64,000 nt of DNA from Sphingopyxis sp. GW247-27LB (GTDB taxonomy: Bacteria; Pseudomonadota; Alphaproteobacteria; Sphingomonadales; Sphingomonadaceae): positions 180,841 to 244,840 of the forward strand of contig NZ_NIWD01000009.1 in the NCBI RefSeq assembly GCF_002277025.1. The letters are read 5' to 3'. The position numbers were made by a program, and so were the translations under genes. Below are positions 1-9,158 of this stretch, piece after piece. The first letter of the stretch is position 1, and every line of letters begins with the position of its first letter. A model generated the notes under the pieces. The model was not told the DNA's origin, ran no database searches, and worked only from the letters and a program-made list of their open reading frames with translations.

Positions 1-165
1 GTTCTGCCGAGCGGCCTCACCCGCATCGCGGTGCCGATGAAGGTCTATCGCGGCCGCACGCGCGGCTCGAACGAGCCGCTGCGTCCGGTACATCCCTATC
101 CGGGCGATTTGCGCGACACCGGTGCGCTCGCGCAATGGATCGCGACACTGCCCGAAAACCGCTGA
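1..165 (+). CDS. C-terminal end of an unidentified protein (5' truncated by window edge)
   Basis: An open frame enters from the left edge and ends at a TGA at 163-165, giving 54 residues that end in LPENR. The visible part is rich in Arg and Pro and includes VPMKVYRGRTRG. I do not recognise the family from this tail. It lies about 80 bp upstream of the serine hydrolase on the same strand, so the two could be co-transcribed. Coding is supported by the uninterrupted frame and GC-rich third positions, nothing more. Confidence 0.55.
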   Translation, partial: VLPSGLTRIAVPMKVYRGRTRGSNEPLRPVHPYPGDLRDTGALAQWIATLPENR

Positions 166-247
166 CCCCCGCTCGCCCCATCCATCCTTCCTACCGGCTC
201 GTTGGGGGTGACGAGGGGGAAAGTCGCGGCTAAGAGGGCGGCCGAAT

Positions 248-1549
248 ATGAGGTCGCGATCCCGTAACAAATCCGCGCTGCGGTTTCTTCTTGCCCCCCT
301 TGCGGTCGCCGCACTGGGGCTGGGCTGGTTCGGCCTTCACGCCTCGGGCGGCGGCCAGCCCCTCGCCAGCATCGCGATCCCGATCAACGCTCCCGAAGAC
401 CTGCCCGACACGCCCGCCGAATGGCGCGGCCGGATCGACTATCGCGCGCTCGACCGGCAATTGTCCGATCTGGCGCAGCGCCCCGAAATGGCGGGGCTCG
501 CGGTCGCGGTGGTGGAAGACGGCAAATTGCGCTTCGTTCGCACCTATGGCGTCGCCGACCGCTCGACCGGGGCGCCGGTCACGCCGCACACCCTGTTCCG
601 CTGGGCCTCGGTGTCGAAGACCGCGACGGGCGCCCTCGCCGCCGCGATGGCGCGGGACGGCACCGTCGACCTCGACCGCCCCATCGCCGCGTGGCGCACG
701 TCGCTGCACCTTCCCGGCGGCGCCGAGGCGCACGTCACGCTCGGCCAGCTTCTGGCCCAGCGCACGGGCCTGACCAAGAATGCCTATGACGACCGGCTGG
801 AGGCCGGGCAGAACCCTGCGCTGCTTCGCGCGGGTCTCGTCAATGCACCGCTGCAATGCGAACCCGGAACCTGCCACACCTATCAGAACATCGCCTTCGA
901 CGCCGCGAGCGAGATATTGGGACAGGCCGCGCACAAATCCTTCCCCGACGCGGTGAGCGACCGGCTCTTCCTCCCGCTCGGCATGGTCAGCGCGGGATAT
1001 GGGATGGAGCGGCTGACGGGCGCCAGGGATTGGGCGCGGCCGCACCGCGGCCGAACGATCCTGCCGCTCACCGAATCCTATTGGCGCGTTCCCGCTGCCG
1101 CCGGTGTCGAAAGCGATGTCGTCGATTTCGCGCGCTGGATGCAGGCGATGATGGGAAAGCGCCCGGAGGTGCTGCCGAAGGCGGTCCTGGAGATCGCCCA
1201 TCGCCCCCGCGTGGGCACGGCGCGGCTCTATGGCGGCGCCCTGCGCCAGGCCACCAGCGATGCGGACTATGGCCTGGGCTGGCGGAGCTTTACCTATGAC
1301 GGCCGCCGGCTCGAAGGCCATTCGGGCGCGGTTTCGGGCTATCGCGCCACGCTGATGTTCGAACCGGCGACGCGAACCGGCGTCGTCGCGATGTGGAACA
1401 GCGACTGGGGATTTCCCTTCCGCATCCCCTTCGCGGTGATCGACAGCTATCACAAGCGCGACGACGCGCGCTGGCTCGACCTGAGCAAGCTGCCCAAGGC
1501 CAAAGACGAAATGGCCGGAAGGTCGGCGAAAACCTCCCAAACCGGCTGA
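248..1549 (+). CDS. Serine hydrolase, beta-lactamase (class C/AmpC-like) family, membrane-anchored or exported
   Basis: 433 residues. Residues 10-33 are a hydrophobic stretch after a basic N-terminus (MRSRSRNKSALRF), which reads as an uncleaved anchor or signal peptide, so the enzyme should act in the periplasm. The serine-hydrolase triad is visible: SVSK at 121-124 (nucleophile S121, general base K124), YQN at 212-214, and HSG at 358-360 in the KTG-like position. This is the architecture of class C beta-lactamases, D-aminopeptidases and EstB-type esterases. The substrate cannot be told from sequence. The class C signature KTG is replaced by HSG, which is more usual in esterase or peptidase members, so I would not call it a resistance gene. 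Confidence 0.88.
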   Translation: MRSRSRNKSALRFLLAPLAVAALGLGWFGLHASGGGQPLASIAIPINAPEDLPDTPAEWRGRIDYRALDRQLSDLAQRPEMAGLAVAVVEDGKLRFVRTYGVADRSTGAPVTPHTLFRWASVSKTATGALAAAMARDGTVDLDRPIAAWRTSLHLPGGAEAHVTLGQLLAQRTGLTKNAYDDRLEAGQNPALLRAGLVNAPLQCEPGTCHTYQNIAFDAASEILGQAAHKSFPDAVSDRLFLPLGMVSAGYGMERLTGARDWARPHRGRTILPLTESYWRVPAAAGVESDVVDFARWMQAMMGKRPEVLPKAVLEIAHRPRVGTARLYGGALRQATSDADYGLGWRSFTYDGRRLEGHSGAVSGYRATLMFEPATRTGVVAMWNSDWGFPFRIPFAVIDSYHKRDDARWLDLSKLPKAKDEMAGRSAKTSQTG

Positions 1550-1573
1550 AGGCAAGGTAAGAAGGCGACCCGC

Positions 1574-2254
1574 ATGTACCAACTGATCACCGCGAACCGC
1601 AATTATTCGAGCTGGTCGCTGCGCCCATGGGTGCTGATGAAGGCGCTCGACATCGCGTTCGAGGACCATATCGAGCCCTTTACCAGCCCGATCAACTATG
1701 ACGAGTTCCGCAGCTTCTCGCCGACGGGACAGGTGCCCGTGCTGCTCGACGAGGGGCGAACCGTGCATGATTCGCTCGGCATCGCCCTCTACCTCGCCGA
1801 CCGGCACGATGGCGTCTGGCCGACCGACGCCGACGCGCGCGCCTGGGCGCAGTGCGCGGCGTGCGAGATGCACAGCGGCTTTTCGGCGTTACGGAATGAT
1901 TGCACGATGAACGTCGGCGTCCGCGTGCGACCGAAGCCGATGTCGGACGCGTTGAGAGCCAATGTCGCACGGGTCCGCGAACTTTTCGAAGAGGGACTCG
2001 GCCGCTTCGGCGGCCCATGGCTGGCGGGCGACGCCTTCACCGCGGTCGACGCCTTTTTCGCTCCGGTCGCCTTCCGCATCCGCACCTATGGCCTCGACGT
2101 CGGCGCCGGGCAGGCATGGGTCGACGCGATGCTCGCGCATCCCGCGATGCTGGAATGGGAACGGCAGGCGCTCGCCGAGAGCTGGCGCGAGGAGAGCCAC
2201 GAGGCCGAGCTGGCGGCGGCGGGGGTGATCACCGCGGATTATCGGACGGCCTGA
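1574..2254 (+). CDS. Glutathione S-transferase family protein
   Basis: 226 residues with the two-domain GST layout. The N-terminal thioredoxin-like domain starts MYQLITANRNYSSWSLRPW, where Ser12/Ser13 sit where the catalytic Ser/Tyr is found. It contains the cis-Pro element (GQVPVL) and the glutathione-binding DSLGIALYLADR motif. An all-helical C-terminal domain follows. It starts 24 bp after the serine hydrolase stop on the same strand. The role is probably glutathione conjugation or peroxide handling in the cytoplasm; the physiological substrate is unknown. The opening resembles a proteobacterial subgroup beginning NRNYSSWSLRPW, which has no settled function. Confidence 0.88.
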   Translation: MYQLITANRNYSSWSLRPWVLMKALDIAFEDHIEPFTSPINYDEFRSFSPTGQVPVLLDEGRTVHDSLGIALYLADRHDGVWPTDADARAWAQCAACEMHSGFSALRNDCTMNVGVRVRPKPMSDALRANVARVRELFEEGLGRFGGPWLAGDAFTAVDAFFAPVAFRIRTYGLDVGAGQAWVDAMLAHPAMLEWERQALAESWREESHEAELAAAGVITADYRTA

Positions 2255-2260
2255 CCGGAG

Positions 2261-2779
2261 CTAGTCCGCCAACGCCTCACGCACCACCGCGACCCCCGCC
2301 TCGCGCTGCGCCTTCAGTTCGGCCTTCAGCGTCGCGGGATCGCGCGCCAGCAGGAAGCCGAAACTGACCCCGCCTTCCTTGCCGAGCGTCGCGTGGTGGA
2401 GCCGGTGCGCCTGCACCAGCCGCTTGGCATAGCCGCGCCGCGGCACCCAATGGAACCAGCGCTGGTGGACCAGCCCGTCGTGCGCCAGCGTGTAGAGAAT
2501 GCCGTAGAGGAGAATCCCGAGCCCGATCCACGTCCCCGGTTCCCACGCCCTTGCGCCCATGATCATCGGGCTGCCGGCCGCGAACATCGATATGCTGAGT
2601 CCCGCGCCAGCGATCGCGAAGCGGTCGTTCTTTTCCAGACGATGGTCGTGAGGTTCATGATGGTCGCGGTGCCACGCCCAGCCGAAGCCGTGCATGATAT
2701 ATTTGTGGCTCGCCCAGGCGACGCCCTCCATCGCCGCAACGGTGGCGATCACGAGAGCGATGATGGCGAGGGTGGACAT
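2261..2779 (-). CDS. crtZ: Beta-carotene hydroxylase, CrtZ type
   Basis: 172 residues. This is a membrane di-iron hydroxylase that adds hydroxyl groups to the beta-ionone rings of beta-carotene, giving zeaxanthin. The histidine clusters of the fatty acid hydroxylase superfamily are all visible: H25/H30 in HKYIMH, H37/H40/H41 in HRDHH, H44/H46, and a late HRLHH. Four hydrophobic segments flank them. The start at 2779 was chosen because MSTLAIIAL begins the first membrane helix; an in-frame start six codons upstream only adds an unusual leader. No other carotenoid gene is nearby, so crtZ is unlinked here, as is common in sphingomonads that make nostoxanthin-type pigments. It is convergent with the GST gene, with 6 bp between stops. 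Confidence 0.93.
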   Translation of the reverse strand: MSTLAIIALVIATVAAMEGVAWASHKYIMHGFGWAWHRDHHEPHDHRLEKNDRFAIAGAGLSISMFAAGSPMIMGARAWEPGTWIGLGILLYGILYTLAHDGLVHQRWFHWVPRRGYAKRLVQAHRLHHATLGKEGGVSFGFLLARDPATLKAELKAQREAGVAVVREALAD

Positions 2780-2800
2780 GATGCCGTTATAGACCAACTC

Positions 2801-2888
2801 GTCGCCCCCGCGAAGGCGGGGGCCGCTATCGTTTTACGCCGACATGCCGGCCAAGGCCGACGGCGGCCCCCGTCTTCGCGGGGGCGAC
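2801..2888. repeat. Intergenic palindrome, family A (GTCGCCCCCGCGAAGGCGGG)
   Basis: Two 25-base arms, 2801-2825 and 2864-2888, are inverted copies differing at one base, with a 38-base loop. The whole fills most of the gap between the divergent crtZ and leuC genes. Arms beginning GTCGCCCCCGCGAAGG are of a type scattered through sphingomonad genomes. It probably forms a hairpin in either transcript's leader. Confidence 0.85.
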
Positions 2889-2964
2889 GGTGTATCGCGA
2901 CCGAAAATTGCGTTTTCGATCGCCACTGGCTTGCATTGTTGTGCAACCGGCTTAAGTGGACCGC

Positions 2965-4395
2965 ATGACTCGGCCCCGCACCCTCTATGAGAAAATCTGG
3001 GACGCGCACGTCGTCGAACGGCGCCCCGACGGTACCTCGTTGATCTTCATCGACCGCCACCTCGTCCATGAAGTCACCAGCCCGCAGGCGTTCGCGGGGC
3101 TTCGCGCGAGCGGGCGCACGGTGCGCCGGCCCGACCTGACGCTCGCGGTGCCCGACCATAATGTACCGACGACGGCGCGGCTCGACGCGGACGGCAACAA
3201 GCTGCCGATCGCCGACCCCGAAAGCGCGGCGCAGCTCGCCGCGCTCGAAAAGAACGCACCCGATTTCGGCATCCGCTATATCGACGCGGTCGCGCCCGAG
3301 CAGGGCATCGTCCATGTCGTCGGACCCGAGCAGGGTTTTTCGCTGCCCGGCACGACGATCGTCTGCGGCGACAGCCACACCGCCTGCCACGGCGGCATCG
3401 GCGCGCTCGCCTTCGGCATCGGGACGAGCGAGGTCGAGCATGTGCTCGCGACGCAAACCTTGCTGCTCCAGCCCGCCAAGACGATGGAAGTGCGCGTCGA
3501 GGGCGAGGTCGGACCCGGCGTCAGCGCGAAGGACATCATCCTCCACATCACCGGGACGATCGGCGCGGCGGGCGGCACCGGCCACGTCATCGAATATACG
3601 GGCAGCGCGATCCGCGCGCTGTCGATCGAGGGCCGGCTGACGATCAGCAACATGGCGATCGAGGGCGGCGCGCGCGCCGGACTGATCGCGCCCGACGAGA
3701 CGACGTTCGACTATCTGAAGGGCCGCCCCTATGCGCCGAAAGGTGCCGATTGGGACGCGGCGGTCGCTTACTGGAAGAGCCTCGCGACCGATCCGGGCGC
3801 GACCTACGACAAGATCGTCGTCATCGACGCCGCCGACATCGCGCCGAGCGTCACCTGGGGCACGAGCCCCGAGGATGTCGTGCCGATCACCGGCATCGTC
3901 CCCGACCCCGCGAGCTTCGCCGACCCGTCGAAGCAGGCGGCGGCCGCCAAAAGCCTCGCCTATATGGGGCTCGAACCCGGCATGCGGATGCAGGACGTGC
4001 CGATCGAGAATATCTTCATCGGCAGTTGCACCAACAGCCGCATCGAGGACATGCGCGCCGCGGCCGCGATCGTCAAAGGCCGCCACAAGGCCGCCAATGT
4101 GAAATGGGCGATCGTCGTCCCTGGATCGGGCCTCGTTAAGCGCCAGGCCGAGGCCGAGGGGCTCGACCGAATCTTCATCGATGCCGGACTCGAATGGCGC
4201 GAGCCGGGCTGCTCGGCCTGCCTCGCGATGAACCCCGACAAGGTACCCGCGGGCGAACGCTGCGCATCGACCAGCAACCGCAACTTCGTCGGCCGCCAGG
4301 GGCCCGGCGCGCGCACCCACCTCGTCAGCCCCGCGATGGCGGCGGCGGCGGCGGTCACGGGCCGACTGACCGACGTCAGGGAGTTGATGGCATGA
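2965..4395 (+). CDS. leuC: 3-isopropylmalate dehydratase large subunit
   Basis: 476 residues. With LeuD it isomerises 2-isopropylmalate to 3-isopropylmalate in leucine synthesis. It is an aconitase-family protein carrying a 4Fe-4S cluster; the three ligand cysteines are C355 (in [12 protein letters not shown]) and C416 and C419 (in [12 protein letters not shown]). The N-terminus [17 protein letters not shown] is typical. I prefer the ATG at 2965 over an in-frame GTG three codons upstream. The length matches bacterial LeuC. The stop overlaps the leuD start in an ATGA arrangement, implying translational coupling. The upstream region holds a palindrome and no recognisable leader peptide. Confidence 0.97.
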   Translation: MTRPRTLYEKIWDAHVVERRPDGTSLIFIDRHLVHEVTSPQAFAGLRASGRTVRRPDLTLAVPDHNVPTTARLDADGNKLPIADPESAAQLAALEKNAPDFGIRYIDAVAPEQGIVHVVGPEQGFSLPGTTIVCGDSHTACHGGIGALAFGIGTSEVEHVLATQTLLLQPAKTMEVRVEGEVGPGVSAKDIILHITGTIGAAGGTGHVIEYTGSAIRALSIEGRLTISNMAIEGGARAGLIAPDETTFDYLKGRPYAPKGADWDAAVAYWKSLATDPGATYDKIVVIDAADIAPSVTWGTSPEDVVPITGIVPDPASFADPSKQAAAAKSLAYMGLEPGMRMQDVPIENIFIGSCTNSRIEDMRAAAAIVKGRHKAANVKWAIVVPGSGLVKRQAEAEGLDRIFIDAGLEWREPGCSACLAMNPDKVPAGERCASTSNRNFVGRQGPGARTHLVSPAMAAAAAVTGRLTDVRELMA

Positions 4396-4982
4396 CCCCG
4401 CTGGAAAAGGTCGAGGGCCGCGCTATTCCCCTGGGGCTGAAGAATGTCGATACCGACGTGATCATTCCCGCGCACTGGCTGAAGACGACGAGCCGCGAAG
4501 GCATGGGACGCGGCGCGTTCGAGACGCTGCGCGCCGACCCCGGCAATCTGTTCGACAGCGCCGAGTATCAAGGCGCGCCGATCCTGATCGCGGGCGATAA
4601 TTTCGGCTGCGGATCGAGCCGCGAGCACGCGGCGTGGGCGCTCGGCGACCTTGGCATCCGCGTCGTCATCGCGCCCTCCTATTCGGACATTTTTTCGGGC
4701 AACGCGGTCAAGAACGGCATCCTGCCCGTCGTTCTGCCGCAGGCGGCGATCGACCGGCTGATGGAGGTCGCGGCGACCGACCCCATCCATGTCGACCTCG
4801 ACACGCAGACGGTGACCACGCCCTTCCAGGACCGCTTCGCCTTCGAGATCGACCCGTTCCGCAAGATGTGCCTGCTCGAAGGGCTCGACGAGATTTCGCT
4901 GACCGAGAAAAGCGACGCCGCGATCGGCGCCTATGAACAAAAGCTCGACGCCGAGCGTCCCTGGATGCGACCGGCGGCATGA
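4392..4982 (+). CDS. leuD: 3-isopropylmalate dehydratase small subunit
   Basis: 196 residues. This is the swivel-domain partner of LeuC, needed for the 2- to 3-isopropylmalate isomerisation. The motifs are as expected: [14 protein letters not shown] near the N-terminus, then [17 protein letters not shown] and [17 protein letters not shown]. The ATG at 4392 overlaps the leuC stop by four bases. leuB and leuA are not in the window, so only the dehydratase is clustered here. A strong palindrome begins seven bases after the stop and probably helps terminate or protect the transcript. Confidence 0.97.
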   Translation: MTPLEKVEGRAIPLGLKNVDTDVIIPAHWLKTTSREGMGRGAFETLRADPGNLFDSAEYQGAPILIAGDNFGCGSSREHAAWALGDLGIRVVIAPSYSDIFSGNAVKNGILPVVLPQAAIDRLMEVAATDPIHVDLDTQTVTTPFQDRFAFEIDPFRKMCLLEGLDEISLTEKSDAAIGAYEQKLDAERPWMRPAA

Positions 4983-4988
4983 GGTAAC

Positions 4989-5067
4989 GGCACCGGCCCG
5001 CTCCCCCACCCGGCCTCCCATCTCAGGATACGCTGTGGGAGGCCGGGTGGGGGAGCGGGCCGGTGCC
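4989..5067. repeat. Intergenic palindrome, family B (first copy)
   Basis: Perfect 32-base inverted arms at 4989-5020 and 5036-5067, beginning GGCACCGGCCCGCTCCCCCA, around a 15-base loop. A second copy of the same arms lies at 60050-60130, so it is a dispersed element. It sits between leuD and the quinone oxidoreductase gene and could end the leuCD transcript, although no T-run follows. Confidence 0.92.
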
Positions 5068-5090
5068 GCCACAACGAAGAAAAGGAGACA

Positions 5091-6089
5091 ATGATGAAAG
5101 CTCTTCTGTCGACCGCGACCGGCGGCCCCGAAACGCTGACGCTGGGCGAACTGCCGCGCCCGACCGCGGGCAAGGGGCAGATCGTGATCGATGTGAAGGC
5201 TTGCGCGGTCAATTTCCCCGACGTGCTGATCATCGAGGATAAATATCAGTTCCGCCCCGAGCGCCCCTTCGCGCCGGGCGGTGAAGTCGCGGGGCTGGTC
5301 GCCGAGGTTGGCGAAGGCGTGACCGAGTTCAAGGTCGGCGACCGCGTGCTTGCGGGTTGCGGCAACGGCGGCATGTCCGAAGCCGTCGCGGTCGGCGTCC
5401 ACAATGTCTATCACCTGCCCGAAGGCCATGATTTCGCCGAGGGCGCATCGCTGCTGATGACCTATGGCACCAGCATCCACGCGCTCGTCGATCGCGGACA
5501 CATCCAGGAAGGCGACACCCTGCTGGTCCTCGGCGCGTCGGGCGGGGTCGGCATCGCCGCGGTCGAGCTGGGCAAGGCGTTCGGCGCGCGGGTGGTCGCC
5601 GGCGTGTCGAGCGAGGCGAAGGCGGAGATCGCACGGGCTGCCGGCGCCGACGAAGTGGTGATCTATGGCCGCCAGCCGTTCGACAAGGACCAGTCGAAGG
5701 ACCTCGCGAACAAGTTCAAGGAAGCGGTGGGGCCGAACGGCGCCAACCTCGTCTACGACGCGGTCGGCGGCGACTATGCCGAGCCGGCGCTGCGCTCGAT
5801 CGCGTGGGAGGGCCGCTACCTCGTCGTCGGCTTCCCCGCGGGCATCCCTCGTCTGCCGCTCAACCTGACCCTGCTCAAGAGCTGCGACGTCGCGGGCGTC
5901 TTCTGGGGCGCCTTCGTCGCGCGCGAACCGGCGCGCAACCGCGCCAACATCGCGCGGCTGTTCCAGCTTTGGGAGCAGGGCAAGATCAAGCCGCGGGTCA
6001 CCGAAACCTTCGCGCTCGCCGACGGCGGCAAGGCGATCGCCAAGCTCGGCGATCGCAGCGCGGTCGGCAAGCTGGTCATCACCCTCTGA
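5091..6089 (+). CDS. Zinc-independent MDR-family oxidoreductase (NADPH:quinone oxidoreductase-like)
   Basis: 332 residues. The N-terminal GroES-like domain contains the ACAVNFPDVLIIEDKYQ region typical of the quinone oxidoreductase/QOR branch. The Rossmann domain carries LVLGASGGVGIAAVELGKA for NADPH binding. The catalytic zinc cysteines of alcohol dehydrogenases are absent, which fits the zinc-independent group. It probably reduces quinones or enoyl compounds in the cytoplasm. Tandem ATG codons occur at 5091 and 5094 after the ribosome-binding sequence AAAGGAG. A DUF167 gene follows directly with overlapping codons. Confidence 0.9.
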   Translation: MMKALLSTATGGPETLTLGELPRPTAGKGQIVIDVKACAVNFPDVLIIEDKYQFRPERPFAPGGEVAGLVAEVGEGVTEFKVGDRVLAGCGNGGMSEAVAVGVHNVYHLPEGHDFAEGASLLMTYGTSIHALVDRGHIQEGDTLLVLGASGGVGIAAVELGKAFGARVVAGVSSEAKAEIARAAGADEVVIYGRQPFDKDQSKDLANKFKEAVGPNGANLVYDAVGGDYAEPALRSIAWEGRYLVVGFPAGIPRLPLNLTLLKSCDVAGVFWGAFVAREPARNRANIARLFQLWEQGKIKPRVTETFALADGGKAIAKLGDRSAVGKLVITL

Positions 6090-6376
6090 AATATCGCCCC
6101 GACCCGGCGCTGACCGAAGCGCTGCGCGCGCTCGCGGCGCCGACGGGCCGGCTCGAACTGCGCGTCACGCCGGGCGCGAGCCGCGACACGGTCGCCATTG
6201 CGGAGGGCGTGGTGCAGGTGCGGGTGACCGCGCCGCCCGCCGATGGCGCCGCGAACGAAGCGGTGCTGAAGCTGCTCGCCGCGGCGCTCGGATGCGCGCG
6301 CCGCGACCTGACGCTGATCCGCGGCGCGACCGGGCGGACCAAGCTCGTGGGGGTGACCCTGCCCGACGCCGGTTAA
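6086..6376 (+). CDS. DUF167 (YggU-like) small protein with a likely non-ATG start
   Basis: About 96 residues of the small DUF167 family, whose function is unknown. The family core is clear: RLELRVTPGASRDTV, VRVTAPPADGAANEAVL and LIRGATGRTKLVGV. In its frame there is no ATG, GTG or TTG between the upstream gene and the conserved core. The best start is CTG at 6086, overlapping the preceding TGA stop, so expression would be by translational coupling to the oxidoreductase gene. The start is therefore uncertain; the family assignment is not. Confidence 0.82.
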   Translation: MKYRPDPALTEALRALAAPTGRLELRVTPGASRDTVAIAEGVVQVRVTAPPADGAANEAVLKLLAAALGCARRDLTLIRGATGRTKLVGVTLPDAG

Positions 6377-6440
6377 CGCTTTGTCAGGGGCTTTCGCCTA
6401 TCGTGCGAGGCTCGACTGAACCGGGCGCAAGGTGGGATTG

Positions 6441-6734
6441 ATGGCGACTCGCCGTTCGATGGGTGAAGCAAGTGCCGCGAGCGTGGCGAATATCTCGCGC
6501 ACCCGCCGCGCGCAGCTCGTCGCCGAGTTCGAGGGCGAGCTGGGCATCGATCACAAGGCGCGCGCCAAGGCCGCCTATGAGGCGCGGCGATGGCAGGTCA
6601 TCAAGACGATCATCGTCTGGACCATCGCGATCATGTTCTTCCTGATCGCATGCCAGAAATTGTGGCTGATGGGGCTCGAGGTCGACCAGCCCTTTTCCGA
6701 CCTCGACCCGATGAAGAGCCTGTTCGGGGAATAG
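6441..6734 (+). CDS. Small single-pass membrane protein of unknown function
   Basis: 97 residues. A basic cytoplasmic N-terminal region (about 1-50, with many Arg and Ala) is followed by one clear membrane helix, TIIVWTIAIMFFLIACQKLW, and a short acidic tail. I do not recognise a family. It is convergent with the following gene, the two stops being one base apart. An ATG at 6441 is preferred over the GTG at 6432 because the latter adds only three residues. The regular GC-rich codon use supports it as a real gene. Confidence 0.62.
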   Translation: MATRRSMGEASAASVANISRTRRAQLVAEFEGELGIDHKARAKAAYEARRWQVIKTIIVWTIAIMFFLIACQKLWLMGLEVDQPFSDLDPMKSLFGE

Positions 6735-6735
6735 A

Positions 6736-7323
6736 TCAGTTCGCAGGCCGAGGCTGCTTGAAGCGCTCGGGCACGACACTGCGGCCGAGAGAGTCCTTCG
6801 AAAAAATGTCGGGCGGCACGTCGGAACTCAAATAGACTGCCCAATTGGTGAGCAGCCGCTGTCCACTGTGATCCGAAATCGTCGCGCCCAGCAAAGCTCC
6901 ATTTTTGTCCACGTCATAAGTCCGGATGAAATTGGGATCGCGAATGACAAGATGCGTGGTCGGCCCGAAACGGCTTTCGCGCTTGCCCTCGATCCGCGCC
7001 GACAGGATCGGCGTGTTGGCCTCGATCCCGCACGCGGCCTTCGCCACCGACATATTCTCTATCAGCTTGCCTTTGCGAAGATCGGCATAGCTGCCCCTCA
7101 TCGCCGCGCAATCGGCGACAATCCGGTCCCGCGGCGTTTCCACCCGATGCAATGTACCGTCGTGATACTCTGCCGACCACTCCTCGACAATCCGACCGTC
7201 GGAACGACGAATCCGGTTCAGGGTGACGAGCGAGTAGCGGGCAGTCGTCTCGCGCGTGAGTGCAATCAACCGCTGTGCGCCATCCGACGTTTGCCCTATG
7301 GCGGTCCCCGTCCCGAGCAGCAC
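6736..7323 (-). CDS. Unknown exported protein downstream of sdhA
   Basis: 195 residues from the GTG at 7323. The N-terminus (LLGTGTAIGQ) looks like the tail of a signal peptide. Reading further upstream in frame gives [20 protein letters not shown], a complete basic-plus-hydrophobic signal, but it contains no ATG, GTG or TTG before a stop. The true start may therefore be a rare codon such as ATT at 7357-7359, overlapping the sdhA stop. The mature part has two cysteines (DCAAM, AACGIE) that could pair in the periplasm. No known domain was recognised. It occupies the place where sdhB normally sits. Confidence 0.6.
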   Translation of the reverse strand: MLLGTGTAIGQTSDGAQRLIALTRETTARYSLVTLNRIRRSDGRIVEEWSAEYHDGTLHRVETPRDRIVADCAAMRGSYADLRKGKLIENMSVAKAACGIEANTPILSARIEGKRESRFGPTTHLVIRDPNFIRTYDVDKNGALLGATISDHSGQRLLTNWAVYLSSDVPPDIFSKDSLGRSVVPERFKQPRPAN

Positions 7324-7354
7324 GAAAGCGCCCAGCCCAAGGGAGCCCAGCGTC

Positions 7355-9157
7355 TCAATAAACCCGCGCCTTCGGCTTGATATATTCGACGTCGTCCGAC
7401 AGCGTATATTCGTGGACGGGGCGGTAATCGAGTTTCACGCCGCCGCCCTTGCCGCCCCAGCCGTCGAACCAGCTGACGGTGTGCTTCATCCAGTTCGCGT
7501 CGTCGCGGTTCGGGAAATCCTCGTGCGCGTGGGCGCCGCGGCTTTCCTTGCGGTTGAAGGCGGAGTGCATCGTCACCGTTGCCTGCGCGATCAGATTGTC
7601 GAGCTCGAGCGTTTCGACGAGGTCGGTGTTCCAGATCAGGCCGCGGTCGGTGACATGAACGTCCTGCATCCGCGCATAGGTCCTGGCGAGCTTTTCCTTG
7701 CCCTCGGCCATCAGCTCGTCGGTGCGGAACACCGCCGCGTGCTGCGACATGGCGCGCTGCATCTCGGTGCGGATTTCCGCCGTCGGCGAACCGCCGTTGG
7801 CATTACGGAAATGGTCGAGGCGGCCGAGCGCGAGATCGGCGCTATCCTTGGGCAGTGCGGGCTGCGCGGCGCCGGGCTTGATCAGTTCCTTCAAGCGATG
7901 CCCGGTCGCGCGGCCGAAGACGACGAGGTCGATCAGGCTGTTCGAACCCAGGCGGTTCGCGCCGTGGACCGACACGCACGCCGCCTCGCCGACCGCGAAC
8001 AGGCCGGGGACGACATGTTCGGGATCGCCGTCCTTCAGCGTCACGACTTCGCCATGATAGTTGGTCGGAATGCCGCCCATATTATAATGGACCGTGGGCA
8101 CCACGGGGAGCGGCGCGCGGGCCAGATCGACCCCGGCGAAAATCTTGCCGCTTTCGGTGATGCCCGGCAGGCGTTCTGCCAGCACCTTCGGGTCGATATG
8201 GTCGAGGTGCAGGTAGATATGGTCCTTGTGCGGACCGACGCCGCGGCCTTCGCGGATTTCGAGCGCCATCGAGCGCGACACGACGTCGCGCGACGCAAGG
8301 TCCTTCGCCGAGGGGGCATAGCGTTCCATGAACCGCTCGCCTTCGGAGTTGGTGAGATACCCCCCCTCGCCGCGTGCGCCTTCGGTGATCAGCACGCCGG
8401 CGCCATAGATGCCGGTCGGGTGGAACTGGACGAATTCCATGTCCTGCAGCGGCAGGCCGGCGCGCAGCACCATGCCGCCGCCGTCGCCGGTGCAGGTGTG
8501 CGCCGAGGTCGCGGTGAAATAGGTGCGGCCGTAGCCGCCGGTCGCGAGCACGACGGCCTGCGAACGGAAGCGATGGATGCTGCCGTCCTCGAGGCACAGC
8601 GCGACGACGCCGCGGCACGCGCCATCCTCCATGATCAGGTCGAGCGCGAAATATTCGACGAAGAAGTCCGCGTCATATTTCAGGCTCTGTTGATAGAGCG
8701 CGTGGAGCATCGCGTGGCCGGTGCGATCGGCCGCGGCGCAGGTGCGCTGCACCGGCGGGCCTTCGCCCATATTCTGCATATGGCCGCCGAACGGGCGCTG
8801 ATAGATGGTGCCGTCCTGGTTGCGGCTGAACGGCACGCCCGCGTGCTCAAGCTCGTAGACCGCCTGCGGCGCCTCGCGCACCATATATTCGATCGCGTCC
8901 TGGTCGCCGAGCCAGTCGGAACCCTTGACGGTGTCGTACATGTGCCATTGCCAATGGTCGGGGCTGTTGTTGCCGAGGCTCGCGGCGATGCCGCCCTGCG
9001 CCGCGACGGTGTGGCTGCGCGTCGGGAACACCTTGGTGATGCACGCGGTCTTCAGGCCCGCTTCGGCGCTGCCCATCGTCGCGCGCAGGCCCGATCCGCC
9101 GGCGCCGACGACGACGGTGTCATAGCTGTGGTCGATAATCTTATAGGCTTCGGTCAT
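7355..9157 (-). CDS. sdhA: Succinate dehydrogenase flavoprotein subunit
   Basis: 600 residues. This is the FAD-bearing catalytic subunit of respiratory complex II, oxidising succinate to fumarate on the cytoplasmic face. The dinucleotide motif [19 protein letters not shown] is near residue 18. The covalent FAD histidine is in [10 protein letters not shown]. The active-site region [11 protein letters not shown] and the SdhA signature [11 protein letters not shown] are present. It ends KPKARVY. It follows sdhD by one base, indicating one operon sdhC-sdhD-sdhA. Downstream is an unknown exported protein rather than sdhB. Confidence 0.98.
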   Translation of the reverse strand: MTEAYKIIDHSYDTVVVGAGGSGLRATMGSAEAGLKTACITKVFPTRSHTVAAQGGIAASLGNNSPDHWQWHMYDTVKGSDWLGDQDAIEYMVREAPQAVYELEHAGVPFSRNQDGTIYQRPFGGHMQNMGEGPPVQRTCAAADRTGHAMLHALYQQSLKYDADFFVEYFALDLIMEDGACRGVVALCLEDGSIHRFRSQAVVLATGGYGRTYFTATSAHTCTGDGGGMVLRAGLPLQDMEFVQFHPTGIYGAGVLITEGARGEGGYLTNSEGERFMERYAPSAKDLASRDVVSRSMALEIREGRGVGPHKDHIYLHLDHIDPKVLAERLPGITESGKIFAGVDLARAPLPVVPTVHYNMGGIPTNYHGEVVTLKDGDPEHVVPGLFAVGEAACVSVHGANRLGSNSLIDLVVFGRATGHRLKELIKPGAAQPALPKDSADLALGRLDHFRNANGGSPTAEIRTEMQRAMSQHAAVFRTDELMAEGKEKLARTYARMQDVHVTDRGLIWNTDLVETLELDNLIAQATVTMHSAFNRKESRGAHAHEDFPNRDDANWMKHTVSWFDGWGGKGGGVKLDYRPVHEYTLSDDVEYIKPKARVY

Positions 9158-9158
9158 C

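Noticed and set aside
230-1873. A 547-codon minus-strand frame across the serine hydrolase and GST
   Set aside because: It covers two clear genes in opposite sense and has no recognisable motifs.
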